From contig OW051468.1 in the NCBI GenBank assembly GCA_932521025.1, forward strand, positions 6,634,064 through 6,698,063: a DNA stretch of 64,000 nucleotides, given 5' to 3'. The position numbers were made by a program, and so were the translations under genes. Source of the DNA: Oscheius onirici (Eukaryota; Nematoda; Chromadorea; Rhabditida; Rhabditidae). Positions within the stretch are counted from its first letter, which is position 1. Every line of letters begins with the position of its first letter. The notes under the pieces were generated by a model, which worked only from the letters and a program-made list of their open reading frames with translations, did not search any database and was not told the origin of the DNA. Of this stretch, positions 10,385 to 22,802 are shown piece after piece.

Positions 10385-11164
10385 GGCCCGTGGTCAAAAC
10401 AGACACCTACAATGTTTTTTGAGCAAAAATGAATTTCGGTTTTTTGTTGCGTCCAGCGTCGAATTTGGGCACGATCAACTTGAAATTTCAGCTCCGAGTA
10501 GACGAAGTTAAACGTTAAATAAATTTACTGTTATGTGCTTTGTTTTTACTTGCAATCAAATGTCGCTTCAGACAAAGTTACCTTACTGTCAAACCTTAAA
10601 GGCAACATGGTTACCGTTAGGATAGTCTGTTCTATTGGTAAAACACGCTGTCTCTTCTTCTATATTTGCTCGTTTTCCAAGTTTTCTGCTTCACGCACTT
10701 GTTCCACGTAAATGGTCGACCAAACGGTGTTCTTTAGTCTCTTCTGGCAAAGAGCAAAAGTTTAGGATTTCTGCGGCAGTCTTCGGCGATCCGAAAACAT
10801 TTGACGTCGTTCTCCTCGCCCAAGACGAGAGATTCACAGGAACCTTAATGAGTCCTTCCATTTCAGCTTCTGAAAAGATGGTAGATTCTAGCTCTTCTTC
10901 TTCCGTATGGGCTCGGAGTTGGCGAAATAGGCCCAGGAGGAGGATTAGACGATAGTTCATCAAGCCCTCCGATTTGGTACTGACTGATTTTTGACAGTGC
11001 CTTTGAGTCAGGAAGAGACGCGTGTTCAAAAGCGGCTAGCTTTCAAAGCCGACATTTATTGATGGGAAAATGAAACATTCAACTTGAAATTGACCGGTAC
11101 GAAAAACAAAATCGATAACAAGAACTTCTAAAACGGGGATCTACGAAGACTGAATATTGTTCTG
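10385..11164. other. Spacer with possible transposase N-terminal remnant
   Basis: A minus-strand frame is open from 11029 to 10691 and ends ILNFCSLPEETKEHRLVDHL. Its position upstream of the DDE core, on the same strand, suggests it may be the 5' part of the same element, but I recognise no HTH motif. The rest, 10385-10690, is AT-rich with no supported gene. Confidence 0.3.
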
Positions 11165-14100
11165 TTAGTCCGAGTCGGATTCTGTAGAATTTGGCTTTAA
11201 AAAGGTCGAAAAAAGACTTGCCAATGATTAGACGACGTTTCTGCTGACTGGCGGGACGTCGTTGAAGACGAACATTCATCAGTTGCACTTGATTTTCAAA
11301 GAGATCCTCGTCGTCAGTTTGCGTGATATCCTCTCCCTCGGGCTCCGTCTCATCTTCCACCTCGGATTCTTCGTTCTTCTCTTCGGCCTCGTCGTCCAGG
11401 AATGGATTCTGAAGTTTTTTATTAGAAAAAAGCTAGAAAAAAGATTTTACTCTTTCTTCGTCCTCTTCCTCCTCATCTTCTTCCTCGTCACTCGTCAATC
11501 CCGTCCTCTTTCGACGGAACACGATCACAGCGTTCTCGTCCGACTTTTCTGAGCATTCCGAATCGATTTTCGCTCGTTTCTGAATTCAAATAATGAGATG
11601 AAGTCCTTATAGCTAGAAGATGAATTTACTCGTTTTTAATATGCGACTTGCAAAAAAAATGCCCCGAATTCCATCCATGTGAATCAAAGTGATGTATACT
11701 TTAAAAAAACAGAAATCTTTAAAAACGAACCTGCCACCGTTTGTGATCCTTCTCATCTTCTTCCTCGAGAGCCTTTTCAGCTATATCAATTTCGTCTTCG
11801 CTCCCATCCTCAGATATTTGGTCATCTTTTACGATAAAACTGTCTTCTTCCTCGTCTTCATCGTATTCGGACTCCTTTTCTTCTTCTTCCTCGTAGTTCA
11901 TACATTCATCCTCATCTTTTTCCTAAACCTTTTATTCGAAAAGGACCACAAAAAAGCTTACATCAATTTGTGGCGGTGCTACCGTATACCTATTCCAGTC
12001 AGATTGTTCTGGAAGTCGACGAATGGTCAGATTACATTCCGTCTTGATTCCGCATCTCTCTCCCAGATTGAACAGGACAGTTCTCCAATGATCTTCTACA
12101 ATTTTCTGGAATTTTTCTGCAAAGAACTACAAACTTGTATTCTCGTCTGCCGCGAGCTGCTTGACCATTTGGTCCGATAGACCGATTTCCACCAGTTGCG
12201 GAGATTTTTCAACTAGACGTCCAATCAGCTCTATCGTTGTTTCACTGAAAACCATTGTGATCGCGAAAATACAAAAAAAAACGTTTTCTTGTTGGAATGA
12301 GTAATGATAGACAGGCGTTTAAGAGAGGGCAGATAATCAGTTATAGCATTGGCAATTGGCTCAAAAGACGCGAATCCCCAGACTTGAATGTGCAGCTCGT
12401 CCAGTTCCGGAAAGCGGTTGAAATCACCGAGATTTTTGATGAATTCCAACAAGGAGAAGATGAACTTTTTCTTCTCGTCGGCCGGCTGAATGAAGGAGAG
12501 ACTGATACTCTGCAGAGTATCTGGCAGGTAAGTGTCGAGGTCTTTGAGCTGAAATTTAGAGTTTAAGCGAAAAAAGAAGAACAAACCACACAGAATCCGT
12601 CAATATGAAAGTTGAATTTTGTGAGATTGCAGAATCTGGATAGCGGCTTTTTTTGTCGTTTTTCATCTCGAATCCAAGAGCCGGGCATTGACTGGCTAGA
12701 AATGAGGCAATGGACAAAAAGATCGATGGTTTGAACGTCAGGAAGGCACTGAATAGGCTTTTCTACGGGTTCAGAAGAAGGTTTTACTTGTCCAAGGACG
12801 TCCATCAAGTACGGAAGGTAGTAGTCGAGATGTACCACTGGCATCGAATGAGTATAGAGCTTCAAATGGTCGGCGTTCAGAGGCTGCAAGTTGTCCGCCT
12901 GAATGTACTTGAAGAAGGCCTGAAGTTGACTGTTTTACACAAATTTAAAATCAAATTGCCTGCATGATCGAGTCGAGAGAGCATAAAGACTGTAGATCTT
13001 GTGTCAGCAGACCGAGTTGTAGCTCCTTATAGGCGAAGTTTTCCTTGGACATTGTGACGAAGAGATATTCCGGAGTGTCCCAGAAGCTCAGCTTCTCCAG
13101 CTTGGGAAAGGCACGGTAGGTGAAATCGCATTCATCGAACTGGAAAAACTTTATGAAATCGTTGAAAAATAATGAATCTTACCGAATTTTTCAGCGGGAC
13201 CGGAACGATGCCCTTATCGACGAGAACATCTTCCGGATTGTACTGTTTCTGGTTCCAGAATGCCTGATAGCTCTTCAGAACGACCGTCCAGACCAGTCGG
13301 TTCCTGCAGACCCAGGAATCACAAAAATTGGGAAAAGTCACTCTCGGAGAGCTGAGAAAACTTACATTGGAGGGCGATGGATCCCACTATGGAGTCTTTT
13401 CAGACCTTGACAGTTCATCAGGGAACGAAGAGTCTCGCCATGTATTCCTTTGAGTATCAGGGTAAAGCAGAGAGATTCTAGCTTGTGCGGATAGGGCAAC
13501 GCCTGGAAATCATTCGTAGAATCTAAAGAAAAGGGCTGACCTCAACAAACCACATTTCCGCAGAGTGCCATACGAGTTCTTTCAAATTGACCAGTTTCGA
13601 GAAAATCCCTGTTCGCAGTCCGACAGCTTTCAGATTCTTCATTTCACCAAGATCCAGGGCGGTTACCGTATCCAGTCGAAGCTTGAAAAGACGAACGAAA
13701 CGAGATGGCCGAAGGAGAGCTGGCTCATATCGAAATTCCGTCGTCCTCAAATTCTCTAGTAAGGTAGATAGGAAAAAAAGACGTTACCCATTGAATTTGA
13801 AAAAGAGCTTGAGAATTTTCTTCTGTAAGAGGTGAGGACAACGTTTCGGAGCGGCCTCATTATGTCCGGTCAGCCAGCCGAGTGCTTCGAGAGAAAAATG
13901 TTCTGAACAGTTTCTTAGTTGAACAAGTTGTGATAATCCTACTGAGAACGTTCTGGTCAGTTGGAAGCTTTTCGGAAAAGATGGATAGAATGGCGACCAT
14001 CTCTCGGACATCTTTATGGAAATTTAGATTGCTTTTGTTCTCGGCCGAATACCATTCCGAGTCGAGAAACATCTGAAACTTGACTTGTTTGTGACTCTTC

Positions 14101-14419
14101 ATAAATTACCTTTGACTGATTGAAGTCGTTCACATCCACTGTAATTCCGTCGTTTCGACGAGAGAGTAGTCGGTCGGCCATGAACTGGCAGCGTGAATTG
14201 ACGGCGGAAAATCTAAGAGAATTCTGGAAGGTAAAAACCGAAAAATTTCCTCAAAAGATGCGGATTCATTCCAATCTTTTTTGCAATCAGCTCCAAAACG
14301 TGGATGTTGAGCTCATCTTGATGAGAGGACTGCTCCTCTTCCTTTTCGACAGCCTCGTCCATCCGAATCTTTTTTTTAGTAATAGGTGACGATTTTTGGG
14401 CCATTTTACGCTTCGGCAT
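11165..14419 (-). CDS. F-box/LRR-like protein with long acidic C-terminal tail
   Basis: The start at 14419 lies directly behind CCTTTACAG, an acceptor. The N-terminus is basic (MPKRKMAQKSSPITKKKIR), then acidic, then ELNIHVLELIAKKIG and AVNSRCQFMADRLL, which resemble an F-box. A long middle (about 12250-13830) has leucine-rich strands such as TALDLGEMKNLKAVGLR and LSFIQPADEKKKF. After IVEDHWRTVLFNLGERCGIK (about 12030-12110) the protein becomes very acidic: EEEEEKESEYDEDEEEDSF, TSDEEEDEEEEDEER, EPEGEDITQTDDEDLF. It ends RRLII-ESDSD at a TAA at 11165, reached through a GC-AG intron at 11182-11221. One intron at 13903-13942 is 40 nt. F-box/LRR proteins recruit substrates to SCF ubiquitin ligases; the acidic tail may instead point to a chromatin role. 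It could be two genes, but frames and strand fit one. Confidence 0.5.
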
Positions 14420-14772
14420 CTGTAAAGGGCACAAATAAAAAAACAGGAAAAGAGTTTGTTTAAGTCGCTCTCAAGCGCCATATTTCCGAATTCTTAAAAT
14501 TTACACTACATTGGAGAAAATCTCTCGAGAACAGAATTTTACAGAAGCTGGCACAATTACTTGCCAAACTGGCCATCTACTGCTCCCTGCTTTAGAAAAC
14601 CGAGAAATTCAGCCAGAGAGCCACACGCACCGCCAGTTGAAATAAACACATCAGGTTGAACAATATGTGACACCGAGAAACAGTGATTCTTTGAAGCTGA
14701 CAAGAAAATTAAGAGTATAATCAGTTTATTGGAGGAGACATAAAACCCGTAATAAGAATAAAAAGACCGGTA
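14420..14772. other. Spacer between PARG and the F-box/LRR-like gene
   Basis: AT-rich, no coding segment seen. It includes the 3' end of the PARG gene and the trans-splice-like acceptor just upstream of 14419. Confidence 0.4.
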
Positions 14773-16747
14773 TCATACAACAGACTCCTCAGATCTTTCT
14801 CTCTCCAATTTTTGATCTACTCTTCGATGGATGTATTCGAAGAGCGTATCATTCCGCCAGGGTTGGTAGGCTCTCAGATATTTGTGCACGTCGACTGAAG
14901 CTTCTTTTTTAGGTAACAAAGAAAAACTGACAGATAAGGATTCCATTCTGACGGCATTTCTTCACGAGATCACAGAACCGGACGATTTCGTCTTCTTGGG
15001 AAAAGGTGCAATAGAGAATATCTCTGCCGGTCATAGAGGCCACAAGCCACTGAATAATGCCTAAAAATGTCGAAGTAAAACTAGAGTTACTTTTGCTCAC
15101 ATTTTAGCTGAAGATGTCCGTTGAAAGCTCCACAGCCCCAATTTCCCGTTGCCACTGGGCCTATTTGTGCGTCTTCTTGCGTGGCTTGCGTCTTGAATCC
15201 AGCGTGTGCTTTGTGGATTTCTCGACCGATGGCTGCTGCCTCAAATTGGTCCTTTTGAGGCATTCTGTGGAAGTCAAAGGCATCGATTGCAAGGACTTCA
15301 CACATGATTCTTCTGCAAGTTTGCTTTTAAAGACAAAAAAAAACAAGACTCACTTGTATTTATCTCTCGGCTGATTCTGGCTCTCTGGAACATCGGATAC
15401 GAATCGTGTCTTGTTACTGTAGCCCTCATAATTGCTGTACTGTTTGGCTCCGGCGATCGTAATGGATTCATTCTTTTTCATCATGGGACAGAGTAACATC
15501 GAGACCATGAGCTCTGGACAGCACAAAAACCGGATTTCTTCCTGAAACGACGGAGTTTGCGTTGAAAATAACACGAATACCTGTACACAACCTTGACCGA
15601 AGACGCCACCTCCGATATATTTGTTAGCAAAATCCACCTGTAACATTCGAGGACATTCTTCGATCCGGTTGCGAGTCATGGCTACGTCACACATCTAAAT
15701 CACGAGTAGAATATTAAAAAAGCAAAAAGACCATACCCATGTGTTTGCAAGCGACCCATCACTTCTACCAAAGGATGTTTTTTCTAGAGCATACGCGTCA
15801 CGACGGAACGTGATTACTCCTGAGGGTGGATGGCAAATCACATTCTGAAAGCCCTTGTAAAAGTATAAAAAAGGTACATACAGCAAAATAGTTGAATACA
15901 AAGCACAGCTTCTGATACGAGATGTCATTCCGTTGCATCATGATCAATGCGACATTGAACTCGTTAAAGTCCTCCTGTTTGTCACCGTAAGGAAAGAGGC
16001 CGAGGAAGCTACAGGCCAGAAGAGCTGCACATTGTTCTTGAGAGAGCGTGACGGATCTATGTTCGGCTTCGGGCGTAGTCACGAGAATCGGAAGTGGCTA
16101 AAATCGAAATAGTATACTCACATCCTGTGTATCCTGATTGTGAGAAATAACGTTTGTTCCGGGAACTCAAGTTTCGCACATATTATTGAACACATGATTA
16201 ATCAGATTTGGAATCAAATCATTTTGGAGCATTTTCGTAGGTACAATTATAAGATTGCTCACTATCGAGACTAGGAAACAAAAAGGTACAGAGAAAACGA
16301 ATAATTACCGAAGTGATGAGCTCCGGAGCACGGAGAGCCAGTTTTACGATTTCGTGCAAGAGTATGAGAATCGCCTCACGCTCATCGTCTTCGCAATGAC
16401 GTTTGAAATAATCGTCTAGGCCAGGAGCTCTCCGAGTTGTGCGCAGTCGAATAAGTAAAGTCTGAATGATTATTTTGAAGACAACAACGACAACAAGTAT
16501 TGCCTCGAAGTCACTGAAACAAGTAAACCCTTCTTCAGCAGCCAGCTTCAGCTCTCTCATGATGACCATTCCGCGATGAATTCCCTCCTCCGTGATGTAG
16601 TTGGGATCCCATGGAAGGTCTACGTAACCTTCGACGCCGTAGAATCTGAAGCAAACCGGTTTTAAAGCGAGTGTAGACAGCTACGAAATTTGACGGCGGC
16701 GAATCCGACGCACGCGGCAATTCAAAATATTTCACTGAAGGAATCAT
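14773..16747 (-). CDS. PARG: Poly(ADP-ribose) glycohydrolase
   Basis: PARG hydrolyses the ribose-ribose bonds of poly(ADP-ribose), mainly in the nucleus, reversing PARP signalling. Exons read leftwards from MIPSVKYFELPRASD (16747). The regulatory part includes VEGYVDLPWDPNYITEEG, EAILILLHEIVKLALRAPEL and SVTLSQEQCAALLACSFLGL. The catalytic macrodomain-like core has MLQVDFANKYIGGGVFGQGC, and an intron then separates VQ from EEIRFLCCPEL; together they form the GGG-x(6-8)-QEE signature whose second Glu is catalytic. GAKQYSNYEGYSNKTRF and IGPVATGNWGCGAFNGHLQL are further conserved PARG blocks. The C-terminal helix YLRAYQPWRNDTLFEYIHRR is reached through a 37-nt intron before the TGA at 14773. The protein is shorter than vertebrate PARG and lacks the long disordered N-terminus. 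C. elegans has two PARG genes; I cannot tell which is closer. Confidence 0.9.
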
Positions 16748-17144
16748 AACAAATGCGATTTTTGCCCATTTTTTGGGATTTCCTTCCGAGATTTTACTTC
16801 AAAAGGGACATTACATCGGTTATCAAACGACAGAACACGAAAAGAGCACAGAAACATCAAATAAAAACATAAAAACTCGTGTTTTGCAAACAAGTGCAAA
16901 AAATGCGTGGTTTCAGGTCATTTTCATTCATTATCTTTCAGTTTTGCTCTAATCCAGCTATTTTTGGCGTGCTCTTTACGATGAACACTACGAAGAAGCA
17001 AAATAATTGAGAAAAACAGAAAAAAAATCTCGGTTTTACCAAAATTTTTGTGTTTCGCACCAGTTTTTTAAACCTGCTGCGCACCAACTTCGGCACACGT
17101 TCACAACAGCTACACTGTCGCTTTAAAAATGCGGTTCAAGTCTC
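16748..17144. other. PARG upstream spacer
   Basis: AT-rich spacer of about 400 bases between two minus-strand genes. Nothing coding was seen. It presumably holds the PARG promoter or 5' end. Confidence 0.4.
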
Positions 17145-18193
17145 TTACTTCGTGTCAGGTGAAGGAACGGCCGGTTTGGGCTTAGGTGGAGTATCATCAT
17201 TCAGACTGTCCACGAAGAACATGACGACATTGTTATCATCGAGGCCTCGGCGTAAATCCGGTAACATATCTGAATAGAAGAAATGGCAGAACCGTACTCG
17301 CTCATTACCGTAGTCCTCAGCGAAACATCTCATTTGCATTATTTCTCCTTCATCCAGATAAACCTTAGCCCTTTCCGATAAAGATGCTCGTGTTAAAAGT
17401 AGATCCTCATCTAGCTGTGGCATGTCTTGAGCATCAGCCACCACATTTTGAATTTCATCCGGCTGAGGCTGATCTTCGGTATTTTGAGCTTCAAGTTGAG
17501 GCATTCTTTCGTCATTAGGACTAATCGGATTGTCAATCTGTTGCTGAGTACTAGCGGGAGATGCAGGATTGTCTATTTCCTGCTGGAGAATCCTTTCAAG
17601 AGGAGCGATATTCTCGTTTACTGAATTGAAATCTGAGTTGAGAAAGCCAAAATATCCAACCTGTATCCAGTGAGAGAGATTCGATCGGCATCTTCTCTCC
17701 TTCATTAACCTCAATCCGGCTAGCTGCTGGCCGTTCACCACCTCTAGAAGAAGAAGGAGCGTCACTTTGATGGTGAGCTTTTTCAGTACGGCTCGACTTC
17801 ACTTTTTCTAAACTTGGGAATTAATTTAAAAAATATTGTAATGTTACCATATAGCGGTGAGAACTTATCCAATTGTATATTTTCTACCTCAGCAGGGGGA
17901 CTCTGGCTTTCGGTCGGAGGTTCATCGCCTCTGAAAGAGGTAGAATAGTCGCTTTGGTGAATAGCTCCATCTGGAACTCTTGACAGATGGCCCTTCTTCG
18001 CGATGGGTTTCGTTTTCTGGGTTTCTTTCTATAGGAGAAAATTATCGAAACAAATAATGAAACGTACCCTCTTAGTATTAATTCTCAGTTTCGTCGTTTT
18101 CCCCCGTTTAGTAGCATCTACGACCGGAGCAGGACATATGGGGTCTTCTTCGGAATCACTGGTGTGATCATCGATCTCGTATTCTTCGTCCAT
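17145..18193 (-). CDS. Acidic, largely disordered protein, family unknown
   Basis: The start at 18193 (MDEEYEIDDHTSDSEEDP) follows an acceptor-like CTTCCAG. Exons continue with a basic KRGKTTKLRINTKR, GHLSRVPDGAIHQSDYSTSF, KVKSSRTEKAHHQSDAPSSS, a Gln/Asn/Pro-rich stretch (DNPASPASTQQQIDNPISPN), then LLLTRASLSERAKVYLDEGE and MQMRCFAEDYG. The last exon is more ordered, DMLPDLRRGLDDNNVVMFFV, and ends SPDTK at a TAA at 17145. Long low-complexity segments with acidic and KR-rich patches suggest a nuclear scaffold or chromatin-associated protein, but that is inference. It shares strand with PARG and lies about 400 bases upstream of it. Confidence 0.55.
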
Positions 18194-18888
18194 GTCTGGA
18201 AGCTACAAAACTTGTCGCGAGACGGAACATACATAAAAGAGAATTGAGTGAAGCATAAATGTGATTTGTCTCAGTTGACTGTGCCCCAAGCAGATATTAG
18301 GGATCCCCAAAAAGATTGATGTTTTTTTCAAAGAGATTTTTCCAAACAGAAACATGGTTTGATTTTTTTCCTAAAACAAGTTGAACTGCCCCCCCCCCCC
18401 CCCCACATCCTTCCCTGCTGATCTCCATGTCCCTATTTCCACGTGCCTCTGTCCCTCTTTCTCGTTTCCTTGTCCGTGCTCCTGTTCTCCTCTATCCCTG
18501 TTCGCAAGTTGTGACACCGCTCCTTTGGTGCTAAAGTTATATTAGAACCCCCTGAACGCTTTCTCGTATTCCTAACCAGCACTTCGTTCTCTACTGTCTG
18601 GAAACCATCCCAATCAAAGTCCACGCATTTGCCAATTGACTTGTCTAAACTTGTTACACTAACTCCTTTCCCCTTAATTGCGCACAAATTGCTCCATTTT
18701 GCCAATTAAAGCTTCCGACAGACAGACACACAAACACACAGAGACCTGGGAGCAATTTAAAGTGGATTTTTAGCTTTCGTTTTTCTACGGTCGTGGCGAA
18801 AGCACCGCTCCACGTTCGTTATGCTCGTTTACCGCACAAAAGTTCCAAGTATGGTTGGGTTTATAAAGTTTTTAGATTAATGTTGCAC
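18194..18888. repeat. Repeat-bearing spacer: poly-C run and dispersed repeat copy
   Basis: A 16-base C run sits at 18389-18404. From there to about 18790 the sequence is C/T-rich and ends TTGCGCACAAATTGCTCC, AATTAAAGC, then a CA/GA microsatellite (AGACAGACACACAAACACAC) and AAGTGGATTTT. The same order of blocks occurs at about 34430-34840, so this is a dispersed repeat. No gene is supported. Confidence 0.5.
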
Positions 18889-19234
18889 GAACGTTTGGGT
18901 CTGTTGTTCGTTTTGAACGAACACGAATAATTCGTGTTCGCGGACGAACAACCGACTGGGTCGGAACTGCAATATAATTTTGTTTGGACTTGAATGCTCC
19001 TTTATTATATAGAACCACACGGAAAGACTCGGAAAGAGGGCTGGAATAAGATTCTTTCGCAAAATGAACATTTCAAATGTCTTTTTCTTACTGTGGTCAG
19101 TTGTTCCCGTACGTAATTACGTACCACATGAATTGTCAGCCGAAAATCTTCAGTGTTGTTCCTCTTATTTCTCTTCATCTATTCTTGTTTCTTCTAATGA
19201 TTTGCTAGTTATTTTCGTTTTTCAGACTTAAAAG
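18889..19234. promoter_or_regulatory. Upstream region of rpt-5 with two palindromes
   Basis: Two strong inverted repeats lie here. One is a 23-base palindrome at 18918-18940 around CACGAATAATTCGTG, bracketed by GTTGTTCG (18903) and CGAACAAC (18945). The other is a perfect 16-base palindrome, GTACGTAATTACGTAC, at 19109-19124. The acceptor TTTTTCAG at 19216-19224 precedes the rpt-5 start by about ten bases. The regulatory role is inferred from position only. Confidence 0.35.
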
Positions 19235-20770
<1,536 letters not shown>

Positions 20771-20961
20771 ATCGCCGGTGATCTGTCCGTAACTCCCCAC
20801 TCTACCCATTTTGTTTTATTTATTGTATCCCGTTCTCCCGTTCTGGGCCGAATGAATGATTTCCCTGTATTCCAATCATGTTTTACTGGGGGGTACAAAT
20901 CCGGCTAAATATCTAGTCTTCATTTTGTTAGAAAAGATAATTTTGACAACTTCAGCTCGTA

Positions 20962-22594
20962 ATGACTTCTATAAAGAAATCTAGAGGAAATAATGGGTAA
21001 GCTTTTTGGAAGAAAAGAACATTAAAGCAATTCTAGATGTCCTAGTGCGAGGGACAGTTCGTCACACCACCAGGGCAAGATGGACTACTAGCCAGGACTG
21101 GGGACCCGTTGACCGTCATCGAATGGCATCATCTGAATCTGCCCGTCTTTCTTCCGGCCACAACCATCGGCAGTTTGGTCGTCAGGACGAGTCTGTACCC
21201 TCTGGCCGTACTTCGAAGTCGTCTACAGCTGCAGAAGCAGCATATCGTCTACCGCAACAGCTTCCATGCTCTCGTCGACACGGCTCGCAGTGAAGGAGTT
21301 CGGGGCCTTTTTCGGGTACGTTTTCCTGCTAAAAAGAAGCTGTCAGCTATGGCAAAATCTTTTTTCGTGTTGTTATTCATTTGATCAGTTTTGTAAGCCT
21401 GGTTTTGACCGAAGTGTATCAAAAACCTATAGAAACGTGTTCTCCGCGTATGATACACGAGCTAAGCGCAGTCCCATACGTTCATAGGTTTGTCGTTGTC
21501 GTCGACTTTACTTTTGAGCGTTTACAAAAACACCATCTTACAAAGTTTCACCCATGTTTTCAAGCAAAAATAGTTTCCACTGTAAATTCCAATTTTCAGG
21601 GATTTTTTACGACGGTGCCACAGATTGGTGCCTCTTTCGTCTATGCTACTGTCTATGAGGGAGCTCGTCACGAGATGCAGGAGCGTGGAATGATATCAAT
21701 CGGTCTTGTCTCGGCCATAGCGGGCGGCTTGACCAGTCTGGCCACTCAGAGTATCTTCGTCCCGACGGACATCGTCTCCCAGTACATGATGGTCTACTAC
21801 AAGGCGGACAATTTGATTGCCGGGAATGATCGAGCCGTAATGGACAGACTTCACAGCAGTGTCGACAAGGGCTCCTTCGGTGTGCGTACAATCAAAGCTA
21901 TCTACCATTGTGACGGAGTCAGAGGATTTTATCGCGGATTCGGGGCTTCCGCTCTCTCCTATATTCCCCGGTGTGCTATCATATCGCCTACCTACTACGT
22001 CGTTCAAGACTGGTTGAAACAGGTTCGTCTTTTTTCTTATTTTTTTCAACGTTTTGGAGCAACTAGTAAGGAGACTCTCGAGTGAAATTCCGGCAGAAAC
22101 GGAAGAGTTTCTGTTTCCTGGTGCGTATGCCAAGACTCTCAACTGCTGTTACTCCTCTCGAAGCTTTTAGAACTATTTAATACTTTTGGCTAAATTACGT
22201 CATTTGAGAATAGCATACCGCCAAAGAGTCTTCTCAAGACCAATTTTCAGTTCAATCCATCTTCAAAACGGAGTCTGATGCTCGACCAGGCGCTAGCTGC
22301 CGCTGTCGGAGGAATCGTAGCCACCTGTGAATGCAAATGCACCGAGCCAGCTACAAGAAGACGATCGAGAGGATGATTCGCAACGAGGGCTGGCTCATGC
22401 TCACGAAGGGAATCGCTTCAAGGTTGGTTGTTTTAAAGTCGGCTTAGTGTTTTGTTCATCGCATCGTGTTGACTGTTTTGCCGTTTTGCAGGCTGATCAC
22501 AAACACGCTCTCGTCCTGTCTATTGGTCACTGGCTACGAGATAGTCAAGCGTCTCTGCGTTCGCGACGAGTACAAGGATCGAATCCGATGGTAG
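20962..22594 (+). CDS. SLC25A44: SLC25A44-type mitochondrial carrier, copy 1 (third signature lost)
   Basis: SLC25A44 family members carry branched-chain amino acids across the inner mitochondrial membrane. The first exon (MTSIKKSRGNN) joins to DPLTVIEWHHLNLPV, typical of the family N-terminus. Repeat 1 has YPLAVLRSRLQLQ, repeat 2 VPTDIVSQYMMV, followed by DGVRGFYRGFGASALSYIPR. After DQALAAAVGGIVATC (about 22280-22325) the expected third signature (NPLxxxRxRLQ) is absent: the sequence goes within about ten bases to HRASYKKTIERMIRNEGW in another frame. The end, EIVKRLCVRDEYKDRIRW, is normal. The body is otherwise intact, so this is either a recent deletion allele, an assembly collapse or a functionless paralogue. 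Copy 2 lies 208 bases downstream. Confidence 0.8.
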
Positions 22595-22802
22595 AAGACC
22601 GATGGATAATCGTAATAAAAGTTTTCCAAGAATGTATGTGTTTTGATCTCTGAACTGTTTCCCGCAATCGATAGTATCTCTCTGGTTTTGTGTTTGCGTA
22701 TCAATAATTTTACAAAAGCAGGTATGTGTTGCTAGAGGATGCGACTAGGAAGCGAACAACACGGTTATTTCCAATTGTTCAGAAGTTAAATTCACAAGAA
22801 TA

